Positions 1-6,009 of a DNA stretch of 7,039 bases are shown here, piece after piece. Both the position numbers and the translations under genes were made by a program. Positions within the stretch are counted from its first letter, which is position 1. Every line of letters begins with the position of its first letter. The stretch spans positions 1-7,039 of the forward strand of contig JAMFRY010000297.1 of the NCBI GenBank assembly GCA_026225015.1, in the 5' to 3' direction. This stretch comes from Alphaproteobacteria bacterium. GTDB taxonomy: Bacteria > Pseudomonadota > Alphaproteobacteria > Acetobacterales > Acetobacteraceae. The notes under the pieces are model-generated. The model saw only the letters and a list, made by a program, of their open reading frames with translations. It did not search any database and was not told where the DNA came from.

Positions 1-1722
1 CGAAAACGCCTGCGGAAAATTCCCGACCTGGCGTTTGGCCCTGGGATCATATTCCTCCGCCAGTAGGCCGACATCATTGGCCAGGCCGGCAAGCTTATTG
101 AACAGGCGGCGCGCGTCCTCGATTCGGCCCAGCATCACGTAATTGCCGACCAGCCAGAAACTGCAAGCAAGAAACGCACCCTCGCCTTCCGGCAGGCCAT
201 CTTTCACCTCGCCGGTATCGTAGCGGATGACAAAACCATCGCGCAGCAGCGTGCGCTCAATGGCGTCCACGGTGCCCACGACGCGCGGGTCACTTGCCGG
301 CAGGAACCCGACCAGCGGAATCATCAGCAATGCAGCGTCGACATTTTTGCTGCCGTAATATTGGACAAAGGAATTCAGCTTGGCGTTGAAGCCTTTTTCG
401 CAGACTTCATCATGGATTTGCTGGCGCCATTGCCGCCATTCAGTAAGCGGGGCCTGTAATCCGAATTCCTCCGCCGCGTGAATCGCGCGATCAACCGCGA
501 CCCAGGCCATCACCTTGGAATGGGTAAAATGCTGGCGTCCGCTGCGTACTTCCCACAGCCCGTCATCCGGCAGGTTCCAGATTTTTTGCAGATGCGCGAG
601 CAGGGCGCATTGCAGGCCCCAGATCGTCTCATCCGCCGGCAACCCCCGGGTGCGGCCGAAATACAAAGCCGCCATCACCTCACCATAGACATCGAGCTGA
701 ACCTGGCCCGATGCCGCGTTGCCAATGCGCACCGGCGAGGATTTTTCATAGCCTTCTAGCCACGGAATCGTCCACTCATCCAGCCGGCGCTCGCCGGCGA
801 TGCCGTACATGATCTGCAATTGCTCTGGGCTGCCCGCGATGGCGCGGATGAGCCATTGTTGCCAGGCAATTGCTTCCTCGATGAAATTGGATTCGAGTAG
901 CGCGTAGAGCGTCAGCGTGGCGTCGCGCAGCCAGCAAAACCGGTAATCCCAGTTGCGCGGCCCGCCGATTTGTTCAGGTAGCGAGGTGGTGGCGGCGGCG
1001 ACGATGCCGCCCGTTTCAAAATGTGTAAGGCTCTTCAGCGTGATCAGCGATCGGCGGACGATATCGGTATATTCGCCAAGACCCTGGAAGCGGCTGATCC
1101 AGTCGCGCCATCCTTTATCCTCGATATCGATGATTTCGCCGATATTGAGCGGCGGCGGCATTGGGTGGAAGGATTTCGACCAGCCCAGGGAAAAATCGAT
1201 CTCATCGCCGGCGCTTAACCGGAAGCTCGCGGTGGTGCGCAAGTCCTGGTTGGAAACCGGCACGCCCGATTGTAGCAGCAAACGGTCGGGCCCGACGACA
1301 AACTGAATCCGGTCATCCACCTGACGAGAAACCCAGGGCACGGAAATTCCGTAATCGAAACGCACGACCAGCTCGGTTTCCATGGTAACTTCGCCGGTCA
1401 GACCACGCACCCGGCGCATCAGATGCGATCTGCCCTCGCTGCGTGACATGCAGTCGATGAGCAAGGCGGAGCCGGTTTTCGCCTCAAACACGGTCTCCAG
1501 AATCAGCGTGCCTTCGCGGTAATGGCGGGTGACTTTGGCTTGTTTGTCCGCGGGCGATAACCGCCAGAAGCCGTTTTCATCTCCGCCCAAAAGTGCCGCG
1601 AAACAGGCGGCGGAATCAAAACGCGGCAGGCAGAGCCAGTCGATCGAGCCGTTACGGCCGACCAGGGCCATGGTCTCGCAATTGCCGATTGCGGCGTAGT
1701 CTTCAATGCGGGTTGCCACCAT
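1..1722 (-). CDS. Glycoside hydrolase family 15 protein (trehalase/glucoamylase type), 3' end cut by window edge
   Basis: The frame is open for 574 codons from the ATG at 1722 to base 1 without a stop; perhaps a few dozen C-terminal residues are missing compared with the usual bacterial length of about 600. The N-terminus (IEDYAAIGNCETMALVGRNG, residues 6-25) is the typical start of bacterial GH15 proteins. Residues to about 200 would form the beta-sandwich domain and the rest the (alpha/alpha)6 barrel. Family landmarks are RNWDYRFCWLRDA (256-268), GERRLDEW (310-317), WLEGY (321-325) and LPEGEGAF (510-517). Glu311, 316 or 323 and Glu512 or 514 are candidates for the catalytic acid and base; I cannot assign them without alignment. 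GH15 enzymes hydrolyse alpha-glucosides with inversion, releasing beta-glucose. No signal peptide is visible, so it is probably cytoplasmic, which favours trehalose or a short intracellular glucan over external starch. The start lies one base after the stop of the upstream dehydrogenase gene with only a weak ribosome site, so translation is probably coupled. Family assignment is firm; substrate is inferred. Confidence 0.93.
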   Translation of the reverse strand, partial: MVATRIEDYAAIGNCETMALVGRNGSIDWLCLPRFDSAACFAALLGGDENGFWRLSPADKQAKVTRHYREGTLILETVFEAKTGSALLIDCMSRSEGRSHLMRRVRGLTGEVTMETELVVRFDYGISVPWVSRQVDDRIQFVVGPDRLLLQSGVPVSNQDLRTTASFRLSAGDEIDFSLGWSKSFHPMPPPLNIGEIIDIEDKGWRDWISRFQGLGEYTDIVRRSLITLKSLTHFETGGIVAAATTSLPEQIGGPRNWDYRFCWLRDATLTLYALLESNFIEEAIAWQQWLIRAIAGSPEQLQIMYGIAGERRLDEWTIPWLEGYEKSSPVRIGNAASGQVQLDVYGEVMAALYFGRTRGLPADETIWGLQCALLAHLQKIWNLPDDGLWEVRSGRQHFTHSKVMAWVAVDRAIHAAEEFGLQAPLTEWRQWRQQIHDEVCEKGFNAKLNSFVQYYGSKNVDAALLMIPLVGFLPASDPRVVGTVDAIERTLLRDGFVIRYDTGEVKDGLPEGEGAFLACSFWLVGNYVMLGRIEDARRLFNKLAGLANDVGLLAEEYDPRAKRQVGNFPQAFS

Positions 1723-1723
1723 C

Positions 1724-2596
1724 TCAGCCGCCGGTGGCGAAGCCGGGATATAGCGTCATCCCGCCATCGACGAACAAGGTTGCGCCCGTGACATAATCGG
1801 CGGCGTCCGAAGCCAGCCAGGCGATCGCCCTTGCAATGTCATCGGGCTCGCCGATTCGCTTATAGGGCACCAGGGTCATGAGCTCGGCATAGGCCTCCGG
1901 CGTGCTCCAGGCGGCGGTGTTGATGGGCGTACGAATTGCGCCGGGACCCACAGAGTTAACGCGGATTTTATACGGCGCAAGCTCCTGCGCGATGCTCTTC
2001 ATCAGCAGCATCACCCCGCCTTTGGAGGCTGCGTAATTCGCGTGGCCGGCCCAGGGAATTTCCTGATGCACAGAACTCATGCAAATGATTTTGCCGGCTG
2101 CAACTGAAACCTTGTCGTCGACGCCGCGTTTTTTGAACTCCCGCGCGGCCTCGCGGGTGCAGAGGAACTGCCCGGTTAGGTTGATGCCGATGACGGTATT
2201 CCATTGCTCAAGCGTCATTTGCTCGAACGGTGAATCGCGCTGCAGCCCGGCATTGCTGACGACGATATGCAAGGTGCCAAAATGCGCGATCGCCTTGGCA
2301 AACATCGAGAGAACATCATCTTCCTTGGAAACATCCGCCTGAATGGTGATGGCGCGGCCGCCAAAGGCGGTGATCTCCTGGGCGACGTCTTCCGCCGCCT
2401 CCGGATGGGTGACATAGTTGATGACGACGTCGGCGCCGGCTTTGGCAAGGCCGATGGCGGTCGCCTTGCCAATGCCGGAATTGGCGCCGGTGACCAAAGC
2501 GGGCTGGCCAACCAGGTTTTTGGGATAGGCGATGCGCGGCAGTTCGGCGTCGTCCTTGGCTGGGGCTGAGGCTAGCTTTGACGGCTCATTCGACAT
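1724..2596 (-). CDS. SDR family oxidoreductase, glucose 1-dehydrogenase type
   Basis: A 290-residue classical short-chain dehydrogenase. The cofactor motif TGANSGIG is at 36-43, ADVS at 88-91, NAG at 115-117 and the structural Asn at 139. The catalytic set is Ser175, Tyr188 and Lys192 (NYAASKGG). The C-terminal half (SSVHQEIPWAGHANYAASKG, GPGAIRTPIN, YVTGATLFVDGGMTLYPGF) follows Bacillus glucose 1-dehydrogenase closely from memory, with the same 13-residue Ser-Tyr spacing. The expected reaction is beta-D-glucose plus NAD(P)+ to glucono-1,5-lactone in the cytoplasm. There is an N-terminal extension of about 30 residues before the Rossmann fold, and a short insertion near 160-168 relative to the Bacillus enzyme. 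The start at 2596 is chosen because AGGAG lies 5 bases upstream; an in-frame ATG at 2617 would add seven residues (MFWTGAR) that look non-conserved. It is followed after one base by the GH15 gene, which supports a sugar substrate. Family is certain; glucose specificity is likely but other sugar or polyol substrates are possible. Confidence 0.92.
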   Translation of the reverse strand: MSNEPSKLASAPAKDDAELPRIAYPKNLVGQPALVTGANSGIGKATAIGLAKAGADVVINYVTHPEAAEDVAQEITAFGGRAITIQADVSKEDDVLSMFAKAIAHFGTLHIVVSNAGLQRDSPFEQMTLEQWNTVIGINLTGQFLCTREAAREFKKRGVDDKVSVAAGKIICMSSVHQEIPWAGHANYAASKGGVMLLMKSIAQELAPYKIRVNSVGPGAIRTPINTAAWSTPEAYAELMTLVPYKRIGEPDDIARAIAWLASDAADYVTGATLFVDGGMTLYPGFATGG

Positions 2597-2601
2597 CCGC
2601 G

Positions 2602-2606
2602 CTCCT
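2602..2606 (-). promoter_or_regulatory. Shine-Dalgarno site of the glucose dehydrogenase-type gene
   Basis: Read on the minus strand this is AGGAG, five bases before the ATG at 2596. It decides the start in favour of 2596 over the upstream in-frame ATG at 2617, which has no comparable site. Confidence 0.7.
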
Positions 2607-2609
2607 GTC

Positions 2610-2627
2610 CAGAACATTACCGTTCTG
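2610..2627. repeat. Perfect inverted repeat, candidate operator (6-bp arms, 6-bp spacer)
   Basis: CAGAAC, spacer ATTACC, then GTTCTG. It lies 13 bases upstream of the dehydrogenase start and overlaps the candidate -10 element. Such a dyad could bind a dimeric repressor or, in RNA, form a small hairpin just before the ribosome site. The GAAC/GTTC arms recall LexA half-sites, but the spacing does not fit the alphaproteobacterial SOS box (GTTC-N7-GTTC) or the Bacillus one (GAAC-N4-GTTC). A chance palindrome of this size is possible. Confidence 0.4.
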
Positions 2628-2642
2628 CTAGATTTGGTTCAA
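2614..2642 (-). promoter_or_regulatory. Candidate sigma70-type promoter for the dehydrogenase-GH15 pair
   Basis: On the minus strand TTGAAC (2642-2637) is followed after 17 bases by TAATGT (2619-2614). They match the -35 and -10 consensus at 4 of 6 and 3 of 6 positions. The predicted leader would be only about a dozen bases but would still carry the AGGAG site. Two inverted repeats overlap the two hexamers. The match is weak, and read-through from the upstream oxygenase gene is an alternative. Confidence 0.3.
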
Positions 2643-2644
2643 AT
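2632..2644. repeat. Second inverted repeat (5-bp arms, 3-bp spacer)
   Basis: ATTTG, spacer GTT, then CAAAT. It is centred about 20 bases from the centre of the 2610-2627 dyad, roughly two helical turns, and overlaps the candidate -35 element. The arms differ from those of the first dyad, so they would not obviously be two copies of one operator. Confidence 0.3.
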
Positions 2645-2722
2645 TTCTCCTGAATGTAGCTGGGAGTTTTTCAAAGCGATTTCAATGCGCGGGCTTGTGA
2701 GCGGCGGTTTATGGGGGCGCGA

Positions 2723-3820
2723 TCAAGCGCCGCCGATTTCGGCCACCAGATCACGCAGATATGCGCTGGCGCTGGTATGGCGCGTGAGATTGGCGCTCTG
2801 CCCGGCCCACATTTGCAGCAGATCCGGCCGGGTGGATTTCTCCGCCAAAGCCGTCAGGTTACGCACCAACGCGCGCTGCAGGGGGTAAGGCAGGATTTCG
2901 CTCTCCGGACGGTCCAGCGCATCGATCAGCCCGTTGCGAATGCCGCGCGCCAGCCGCCCGGTAAGCGCGCGGGTAAGCACCGTATCATCCGCCTGGTGGT
3001 TGAGCAGCGCTGCCCGGTGAAACGCATTGACGCCGGATTCTTCCATGCCCAGAAAAGCGGTGCCGATCTGCACGCCGTCTGCGCCAAGCGCAAATGCGGC
3101 GATCACACCCCTTGCATCGGCGATCCCGCCCGCCGCCGCCACGGGAATGCTGACGGCATCGGCGATTTGCGGCACCAGCGAAAAAGTGCCTATCAGCGAC
3201 TGCGCCGCCGGGCGCAAAAACGAGCCGCGATGGCCGCCTGCTTCAAACCCGGAGGCGCAGACGATATCGATTCCTGCCTGCTCCACCGCAATGGCCTCAT
3301 CCGGCGTGGTGGCCGTGCCGATGGTGACAATGCCTCTGCCTTTGCATTCATCCAGGATTTCCTTGGACGGAATGCCGCAGATGAAGCTGAACACCGGAAT
3401 ATTCGCATCCAGCAGCACGCGCGCCTGGGCCTCAAACCGCATCGGGGCGTAGGGCTTGTAGTTTGGCGCGGTGCCACCAAGTTCCGCGATATGCGGCAGC
3501 AATGCCCGCAGGCTGGCCTGAAATTCCGCCTCGCTTGCGCTGCCCGCGCCCTCATCTTCCATGGAAACCCAAAGATTCATTGCGAAGGGTTTGGACGAAA
3601 AAGAACGTATCTCCGAGATAGCTTCCCCGATAGCCGCCGGCTCCAGCCCATGCGCGCCGAACGATCCGAGGCCGCCGAGATTAGAGACCTCGGCAGTGAG
3701 CCGTTGGGAGTTTAAGCCACCAAGCGCACCCTGGATGATAGGCAGATCGATTCCGAGCCGCCGGGTGAGTTTTGTGTCCGTCCAGTTTTTGTCAAGCTTC
3801 GCAATCCGGGTTTTCATCAT
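2723..3820 (-). CDS. Nitronate monooxygenase family protein (2-nitropropane dioxygenase-like)
   Basis: A 365-residue TIM-barrel flavoprotein. Landmarks are IIQGALGG (28-35), VSNLGGLGSFGAHGL (45-59), KPFAMNLWVS (77-86), CASGFEAGGHRGSF (188-201, with the family's conserved His197), AAAGGIADARG (228-238), GADGVQIGTAFL (246-257) and a C-terminal QMWAGQSANL (336-345). The glycine-rich loops at 231-232 and around 247-253 are where the FMN phosphate normally binds. Members oxidise alkyl nitronates such as propionate 3-nitronate to carbonyl compounds and nitrite using O2; many are annotated only by homology and some relatives are NADH:quinone reductases or FabK-type enoyl reductases. Length and the GGHRG motif favour the nitronate monooxygenase branch. 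The start at 3820 is supported by AGGA eight bases upstream; the in-frame ATG at 3901 would add 27 residues of unconserved, basic sequence. ATG at 3817 is also possible. The gene ends 126 bases before the dehydrogenase start and has no obvious functional link to its neighbours. Confidence 0.88.
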   Translation of the reverse strand: MMKTRIAKLDKNWTDTKLTRRLGIDLPIIQGALGGLNSQRLTAEVSNLGGLGSFGAHGLEPAAIGEAISEIRSFSSKPFAMNLWVSMEDEGAGSASEAEFQASLRALLPHIAELGGTAPNYKPYAPMRFEAQARVLLDANIPVFSFICGIPSKEILDECKGRGIVTIGTATTPDEAIAVEQAGIDIVCASGFEAGGHRGSFLRPAAQSLIGTFSLVPQIADAVSIPVAAAGGIADARGVIAAFALGADGVQIGTAFLGMEESGVNAFHRAALLNHQADDTVLTRALTGRLARGIRNGLIDALDRPESEILPYPLQRALVRNLTALAEKSTRPDLLQMWAGQSANLTRHTSASAYLRDLVAEIGGA

Positions 3821-3825
3821 GGATA

Positions 3826-3832
3826 CTTTCCT
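3826..3832 (-). promoter_or_regulatory. Shine-Dalgarno site of the nitronate monooxygenase gene
   Basis: AGGAAAG on the minus strand, with its AGGA core eight bases before the ATG at 3820. It supports the 365-residue form over the longer frame starting at 3901. Confidence 0.65.
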
Positions 3833-3874
3833 ATGAAGGCAAGCGGCCAAGTTTTCGGTTTTGGGCAGCCCGCG

Positions 3875-4048
3875 ATGGCGCCCCTTGCCGATACACAACA
3901 CAGTGCCACATTATCCGTCATTCATTGCAATCAAGGCAAACGTGCTGACCTGTTGACCAAGTTGCGCGCCACCTGCCCCGGTTGGCAGAGGCGGGCAAAC
4001 ACCGCTTTGGAGGAATGGCTTGCGACCCAAAATCGTCGCCGGGGGTAA
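3875..4048 (+). CDS. Short frame with BrnA/DUF4415 antitoxin-like C-terminus, possibly a remnant
   Basis: This is the only coding signal in the 327-base gap between the minus-strand genes. Read from the ATG at 3875 it gives 57 residues. The part from residue 31, RATCPGWQRRANTALEEWL, closely resembles the ending of BrnA-type (DUF4415) ribbon-helix-helix antitoxins, which typically read like RATGPGWQTRINAALREWL (recalled, not searched). The preceding LSVIH (13-17) could be a worn version of the DNA-contacting beta-strand. The acidic N-terminal part normal for BrnA is absent, the expected Gly is Cys34, and no ribosome site precedes either this ATG or the in-frame ATG at 3833, which overlaps the leader of the oppositely oriented oxygenase gene. 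No BrnT toxin frame is next to it. It is either a decayed antitoxin or a small orphan DNA-binding protein; I favour a remnant. Confidence 0.4.
   Translation: MAPLADTQHSATLSVIHCNQGKRADLLTKLRATCPGWQRRANTALEEWLATQNRRRG
3910..3939 (-). promoter_or_regulatory. Candidate sigma70-type promoter for the nitronate monooxygenase gene
   Basis: On the minus strand TTGCCT (3939-3934, 4 of 6 to consensus) is followed after 18 bases by GATAAT (3915-3910, 5 of 6). It would start a leader of roughly 80 bases before the ATG at 3820. It lies inside the antitoxin-like plus-strand frame. Prediction by eye only. Confidence 0.35.
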
Positions 4049-4147
4049 TTTACCCTCGCTCTCATTATCCAAAATAGCCGCTCCATTCGACGTGAGACTT
4101 GGAACCTCTAGAAATCCAGGGGCAGTTCACCGTGCTCGGTTCCTGGC
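4049..4147. other. Non-coding remainder of the gap downstream of mntR
   Basis: No gene is seen here. GGAACC at 4101-4106 and GGTTCC at 4138-4143 are complementary, and so are CCAGG at 4116-4120 and CCTGG at 4142-4146. These pairings are mutually exclusive, have long loops and lack a T-run, so they are not a convincing terminator for mntR. Confidence 0.3.
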
Positions 4148-4633
4148 TTACTTTCGTTGCGATAGATAGCGGGCAAAAGCGTCGAGCGTTGCCTTGGAAG
4201 CATGGTGTTCCATGCCTTCCGCATCGGCTTCGGCGGCCTCCACCGGCACGCCGACGGCGAGCAGCAATTCAACGATCAGCCGGTGCCGGGCGCGGACGCG
4301 ATTGGCCATCTCAAGCCCGGCATCGGTGAGAAAAATGCCGCGATAGGGCAACGCGGTGGCGAGCCCCTCCCGCTTCAACCTGGCAATGCTTTTTAACGCG
4401 GTGGGATGGGTGACGCCGAGGCGTTTGGCAACGTCGGTGGCGCGCGCCTCGCCGCTGGTGGCCAGCAGGTCGGCGATGAGTTCCACATAGTCTTCCAGCA
4501 AGGCCACGGATTGCGCGGAACGGGCCTTGCCGAAGCGCAGCGCCTGGGTTGGTTCCGCCGGCATTTCCAGTTTTGCAGCTTCCGGCGGCTTTGGCTGGGC
4601 CTTTATCCGGCCGGCAGTCGCGATTCGTGCCAA
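4148..4633 (-). CDS. mntR: Manganese-responsive transcriptional regulator MntR (DtxR family)
   Basis: A 161-residue regulator. An N-terminal tail of about 45 residues, rich in Ala, Pro and Lys, precedes the fold, as in Escherichia coli MntR. The winged helix-turn-helix spans about 46-105 (ATDVAKRLGVTHPTALKSIA at 65-84, then the wing LPYRGIFLT at 95-103). The metal and dimer domain follows with RARHR (114-118) and DAEGMEHH (137-144). Asp48, Glu51, His117, Glu139, Glu142 and His143 align with the six Mn ligands of Bacillus MntR (Asp8, Glu11, His77, Glu99, Glu102, His103) at a constant offset of 40, so metal sensing should be intact. Mn-bound MntR represses manganese importers such as mntH; no transporter gene is in this window. 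The start is TTG at 4633: AAGGAG lies nine bases upstream, there is an in-frame stop just above, and the next Met is residue 24. It stands alone, 120 bases after panB. Confidence 0.93.
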   Translation of the reverse strand: MARIATAGRIKAQPKPPEAAKLEMPAEPTQALRFGKARSAQSVALLEDYVELIADLLATSGEARATDVAKRLGVTHPTALKSIARLKREGLATALPYRGIFLTDAGLEMANRVRARHRLIVELLLAVGVPVEAAEADAEGMEHHASKATLDAFARYLSQRK

Positions 4634-4642
4634 AGGCGCGTT

Positions 4643-4648
4643 CTCCTT
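4643..4648 (-). promoter_or_regulatory. Shine-Dalgarno site supporting a TTG start for mntR
   Basis: AAGGAG on the minus strand, nine bases before TTG at 4633. An in-frame TAA at 4651-4649 excludes any longer form. With no ATG nearby, this site fixes the TTG start. Confidence 0.75.
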
Positions 4649-4753
4649 TTATTACCATCCCCGCAACATCCTGGTCATGCGGCCGTTCCGCCTGCTTTCA
4701 TGGAACCAGAAGGGGGAAATGCCAAGAGGAAAGCCCTGGCTCACTTTGCAGCT

Positions 4754-5536
4754 TCAAGGGGCGCCGGGAAAGCCGCCCTCGCGCACCTCGCTTGCGTATT
4801 GCGCCAAAGCCTGGCCCAGCAATGCGGCGCCGTTGATATAGGCTTTGGCAAAGTCCGGGGCGCGGTCTGGGTTGAGGCCCAGCACGTCATGCAGCACCAG
4901 CACCTGCGCGTCGGTTTCCGGCCCGGCGCCGATGCCGATGGTCGGCACGCTAAGGCGCCGGGTGATTTCGCCGGCGAGCGAAGCGGGGATGGCTTCCATC
5001 AGCACCATGCGCGCGCCGGCATCGGCAAGGGCGATGGCGTCGTCGAATAGTTTCGCGGCCGCTTCCTGGGTTTTGCCCTGCCGCCTGAAGCCGCCGAACT
5101 GATGCACGTGCTGCGGGGTGAGCCCGATATGCGCGCAAACTGGAATGCCGCGCGAAGAGAGAAACGCCACCGTTTCCAGCATCGGCGCGCCACCCTCCAG
5201 CTTGACGATTTGCGCGCCCGCCTTCACCAACCGCGCGGCGGCGGCGAAGGCCTGGGCTGGGCTTTCCTCGAAGCTGCCGAACGGCAGGTCCGCCATGATC
5301 AGCGCGTTTGCAGCCCCTCGGGCGACGATGCGCGTGTGGTACTCCATCTGTTCCAGGCTGACGAATAGCGTATGCGGATCGCCGGCCACCATCATGCCCA
5401 GCGAATCGCCGATCAGAATGCCATCAATGCCGGCGGCGTCGGCGAGTTTCGCGAACGGGTAGTCATAGGCGGTGATGAAGCTCAGGCGCTTTCCTTCGCG
5501 CTTGGCTTTGTCCCACAGGTTCAAACTTCTGCTCAT
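4754..5536 (-). CDS. panB: 3-methyl-2-oxobutanoate hydroxymethyltransferase (ketopantoate synthase)
   Basis: A 260-residue protein of the normal length for PanB, the first committed step of pantothenate and CoA synthesis. It transfers a hydroxymethyl group from 5,10-methylene-tetrahydrofolate to alpha-ketoisovalerate, giving ketopantoate, in the cytoplasm. Landmarks are FITAYDYPFAKLAD (20-33), LIGDSLGM (41-48), MADLPFGS (81-88), VKLEGG (111-116), HIGLTPQ (136-142), LMEAIP (179-184) and TIGIGAG (199-205). Asp44, Asp83 and Glu114 correspond to the Mg ligands and Glu181 to the catalytic base known from the E. coli enzyme. The ATG overlaps the pncC stop by one base (TAATG), with no strong ribosome site of its own, so translation probably relies on termination-reinitiation. 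panC, the usual pathway partner, is not next to it here. It is the last gene of the tight cluster; no clear terminator follows. Confidence 0.97.
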   Translation of the reverse strand: MSRSLNLWDKAKREGKRLSFITAYDYPFAKLADAAGIDGILIGDSLGMMVAGDPHTLFVSLEQMEYHTRIVARGAANALIMADLPFGSFEESPAQAFAAAARLVKAGAQIVKLEGGAPMLETVAFLSSRGIPVCAHIGLTPQHVHQFGGFRRQGKTQEAAAKLFDDAIALADAGARMVLMEAIPASLAGEITRRLSVPTIGIGAGPETDAQVLVLHDVLGLNPDRAPDFAKAYINGAALLGQALAQYASEVREGGFPGAP

Positions 5537-6009
5537 TACAGGGTCCCATCCAGAAGAAGGTTCAACGCGAAGCTGACGCTCGCGGCACGGATCGCATCCC
5601 GGTCGCCGGTGAAATGGCGGTGCCGGGCGATGACGCCCTTTCGCGTGGCCAGACCAAACCAGACCGTGCCAACCGGCTTTTCCGGGCTGCCGCCGCCGGG
5701 CCCGGCAATGCCGGTGACGGAGACCGCCAGATCGGCGCCAGCACGGTTGAGCGCACCGCTTGCCATGCGCAGCGCAACCGCCTCGCTCACCGCGCCGATG
5801 GCGGTGATAAGTTCGGCGGCCACACCCAGCAATTCGGTTTTGGCGGCGTTGGAATAGGTGACGAAACCGAAATCAAGAACCTCGGAAGCGCCGGGAATAC
5901 TGGTGATGGCGCCCGCCACCAGCCCGCCGGTGCAGCTCTCCGCGGTGGTAAGTTTCAGGCCCCGCGCGCGGCAAAGCGTGACCAGTTTTTCTGCAATAGC
6001 CTCGCTCAT
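5536..6009 (-). CDS. pncC: CinA family protein, nicotinamide-nucleotide amidohydrolase
   Basis: A 157-residue single-domain CinA C-terminal protein; the N-terminal MocF-like domain of full-length CinA is absent, as in E. coli PncC. Such enzymes deamidate nicotinamide mononucleotide to nicotinate mononucleotide and ammonia, recycling NMN made for instance by NAD-dependent DNA ligase. Landmarks are LTTAESCTGGL (20-30, with the conserved nucleophile candidate Ser25), FVTYSNAAK (49-57), IGAVSE (71-76), VTGIAGPGGG (98-107) and KPVGTVWFGL (111-120). The ATG at 6009 overlaps the pgpA stop by four bases (ATGA), and the stop overlaps the panB start by one base, so it is embedded in a coupled operon. 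The older annotation 'competence/damage-inducible protein' reflects name transfer rather than anything seen here. Confidence 0.94.
   Translation of the reverse strand: MSEAIAEKLVTLCRARGLKLTTAESCTGGLVAGAITSIPGASEVLDFGFVTYSNAAKTELLGVAAELITAIGAVSEAVALRMASGALNRAGADLAVSVTGIAGPGGGSPEKPVGTVWFGLATRKGVIARHRHFTGDRDAIRAASVSFALNLLLDGTL

Noticed and set aside
953..1388. Overlapping small plus-strand frames in the left part of the window
   Set aside because: They are shadows of the GH15 gene, whose conserved motifs are continuous on the minus strand.
2610..2627. SOS (LexA) box upstream of the dehydrogenase gene
   Set aside because: The arms are GAAC/GTTC-like but the 6-base spacing and inverted orientation do not match the alphaproteobacterial direct-repeat box GTTC-N7-GTTC or the Bacillus GAAC-N4-GTTC box.
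2711..3715. 334-codon plus-strand open frame antisense to the nitronate monooxygenase gene
   Set aside because: The minus strand encodes a full, motif-rich enzyme across the same bases. The antisense translation has no recognisable domain and the biased composition of a GC-rich shadow frame.
4101..4146. Terminator hairpin after mntR
   Set aside because: The possible stems are only 5-6 bp, compete with each other, have long loops and are not followed by a T-run.
3821..4147. Integration scar or tRNA-like attachment site in the large gap
   Set aside because: No tRNA arm, direct repeat flanks, integrase or insertion-sequence ends could be recognised.
4649..4678. Promoter-like ATGACC with TAATAA just upstream of mntR
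   Set aside because: The implied transcription start would fall in or after the AAGGAG ribosome site, so it could not serve the TTG start well.
4406..5050. 214-codon plus-strand open frame across mntR and panB
   Set aside because: It crosses the intergenic region between two firmly identified minus-strand genes and lacks any domain.
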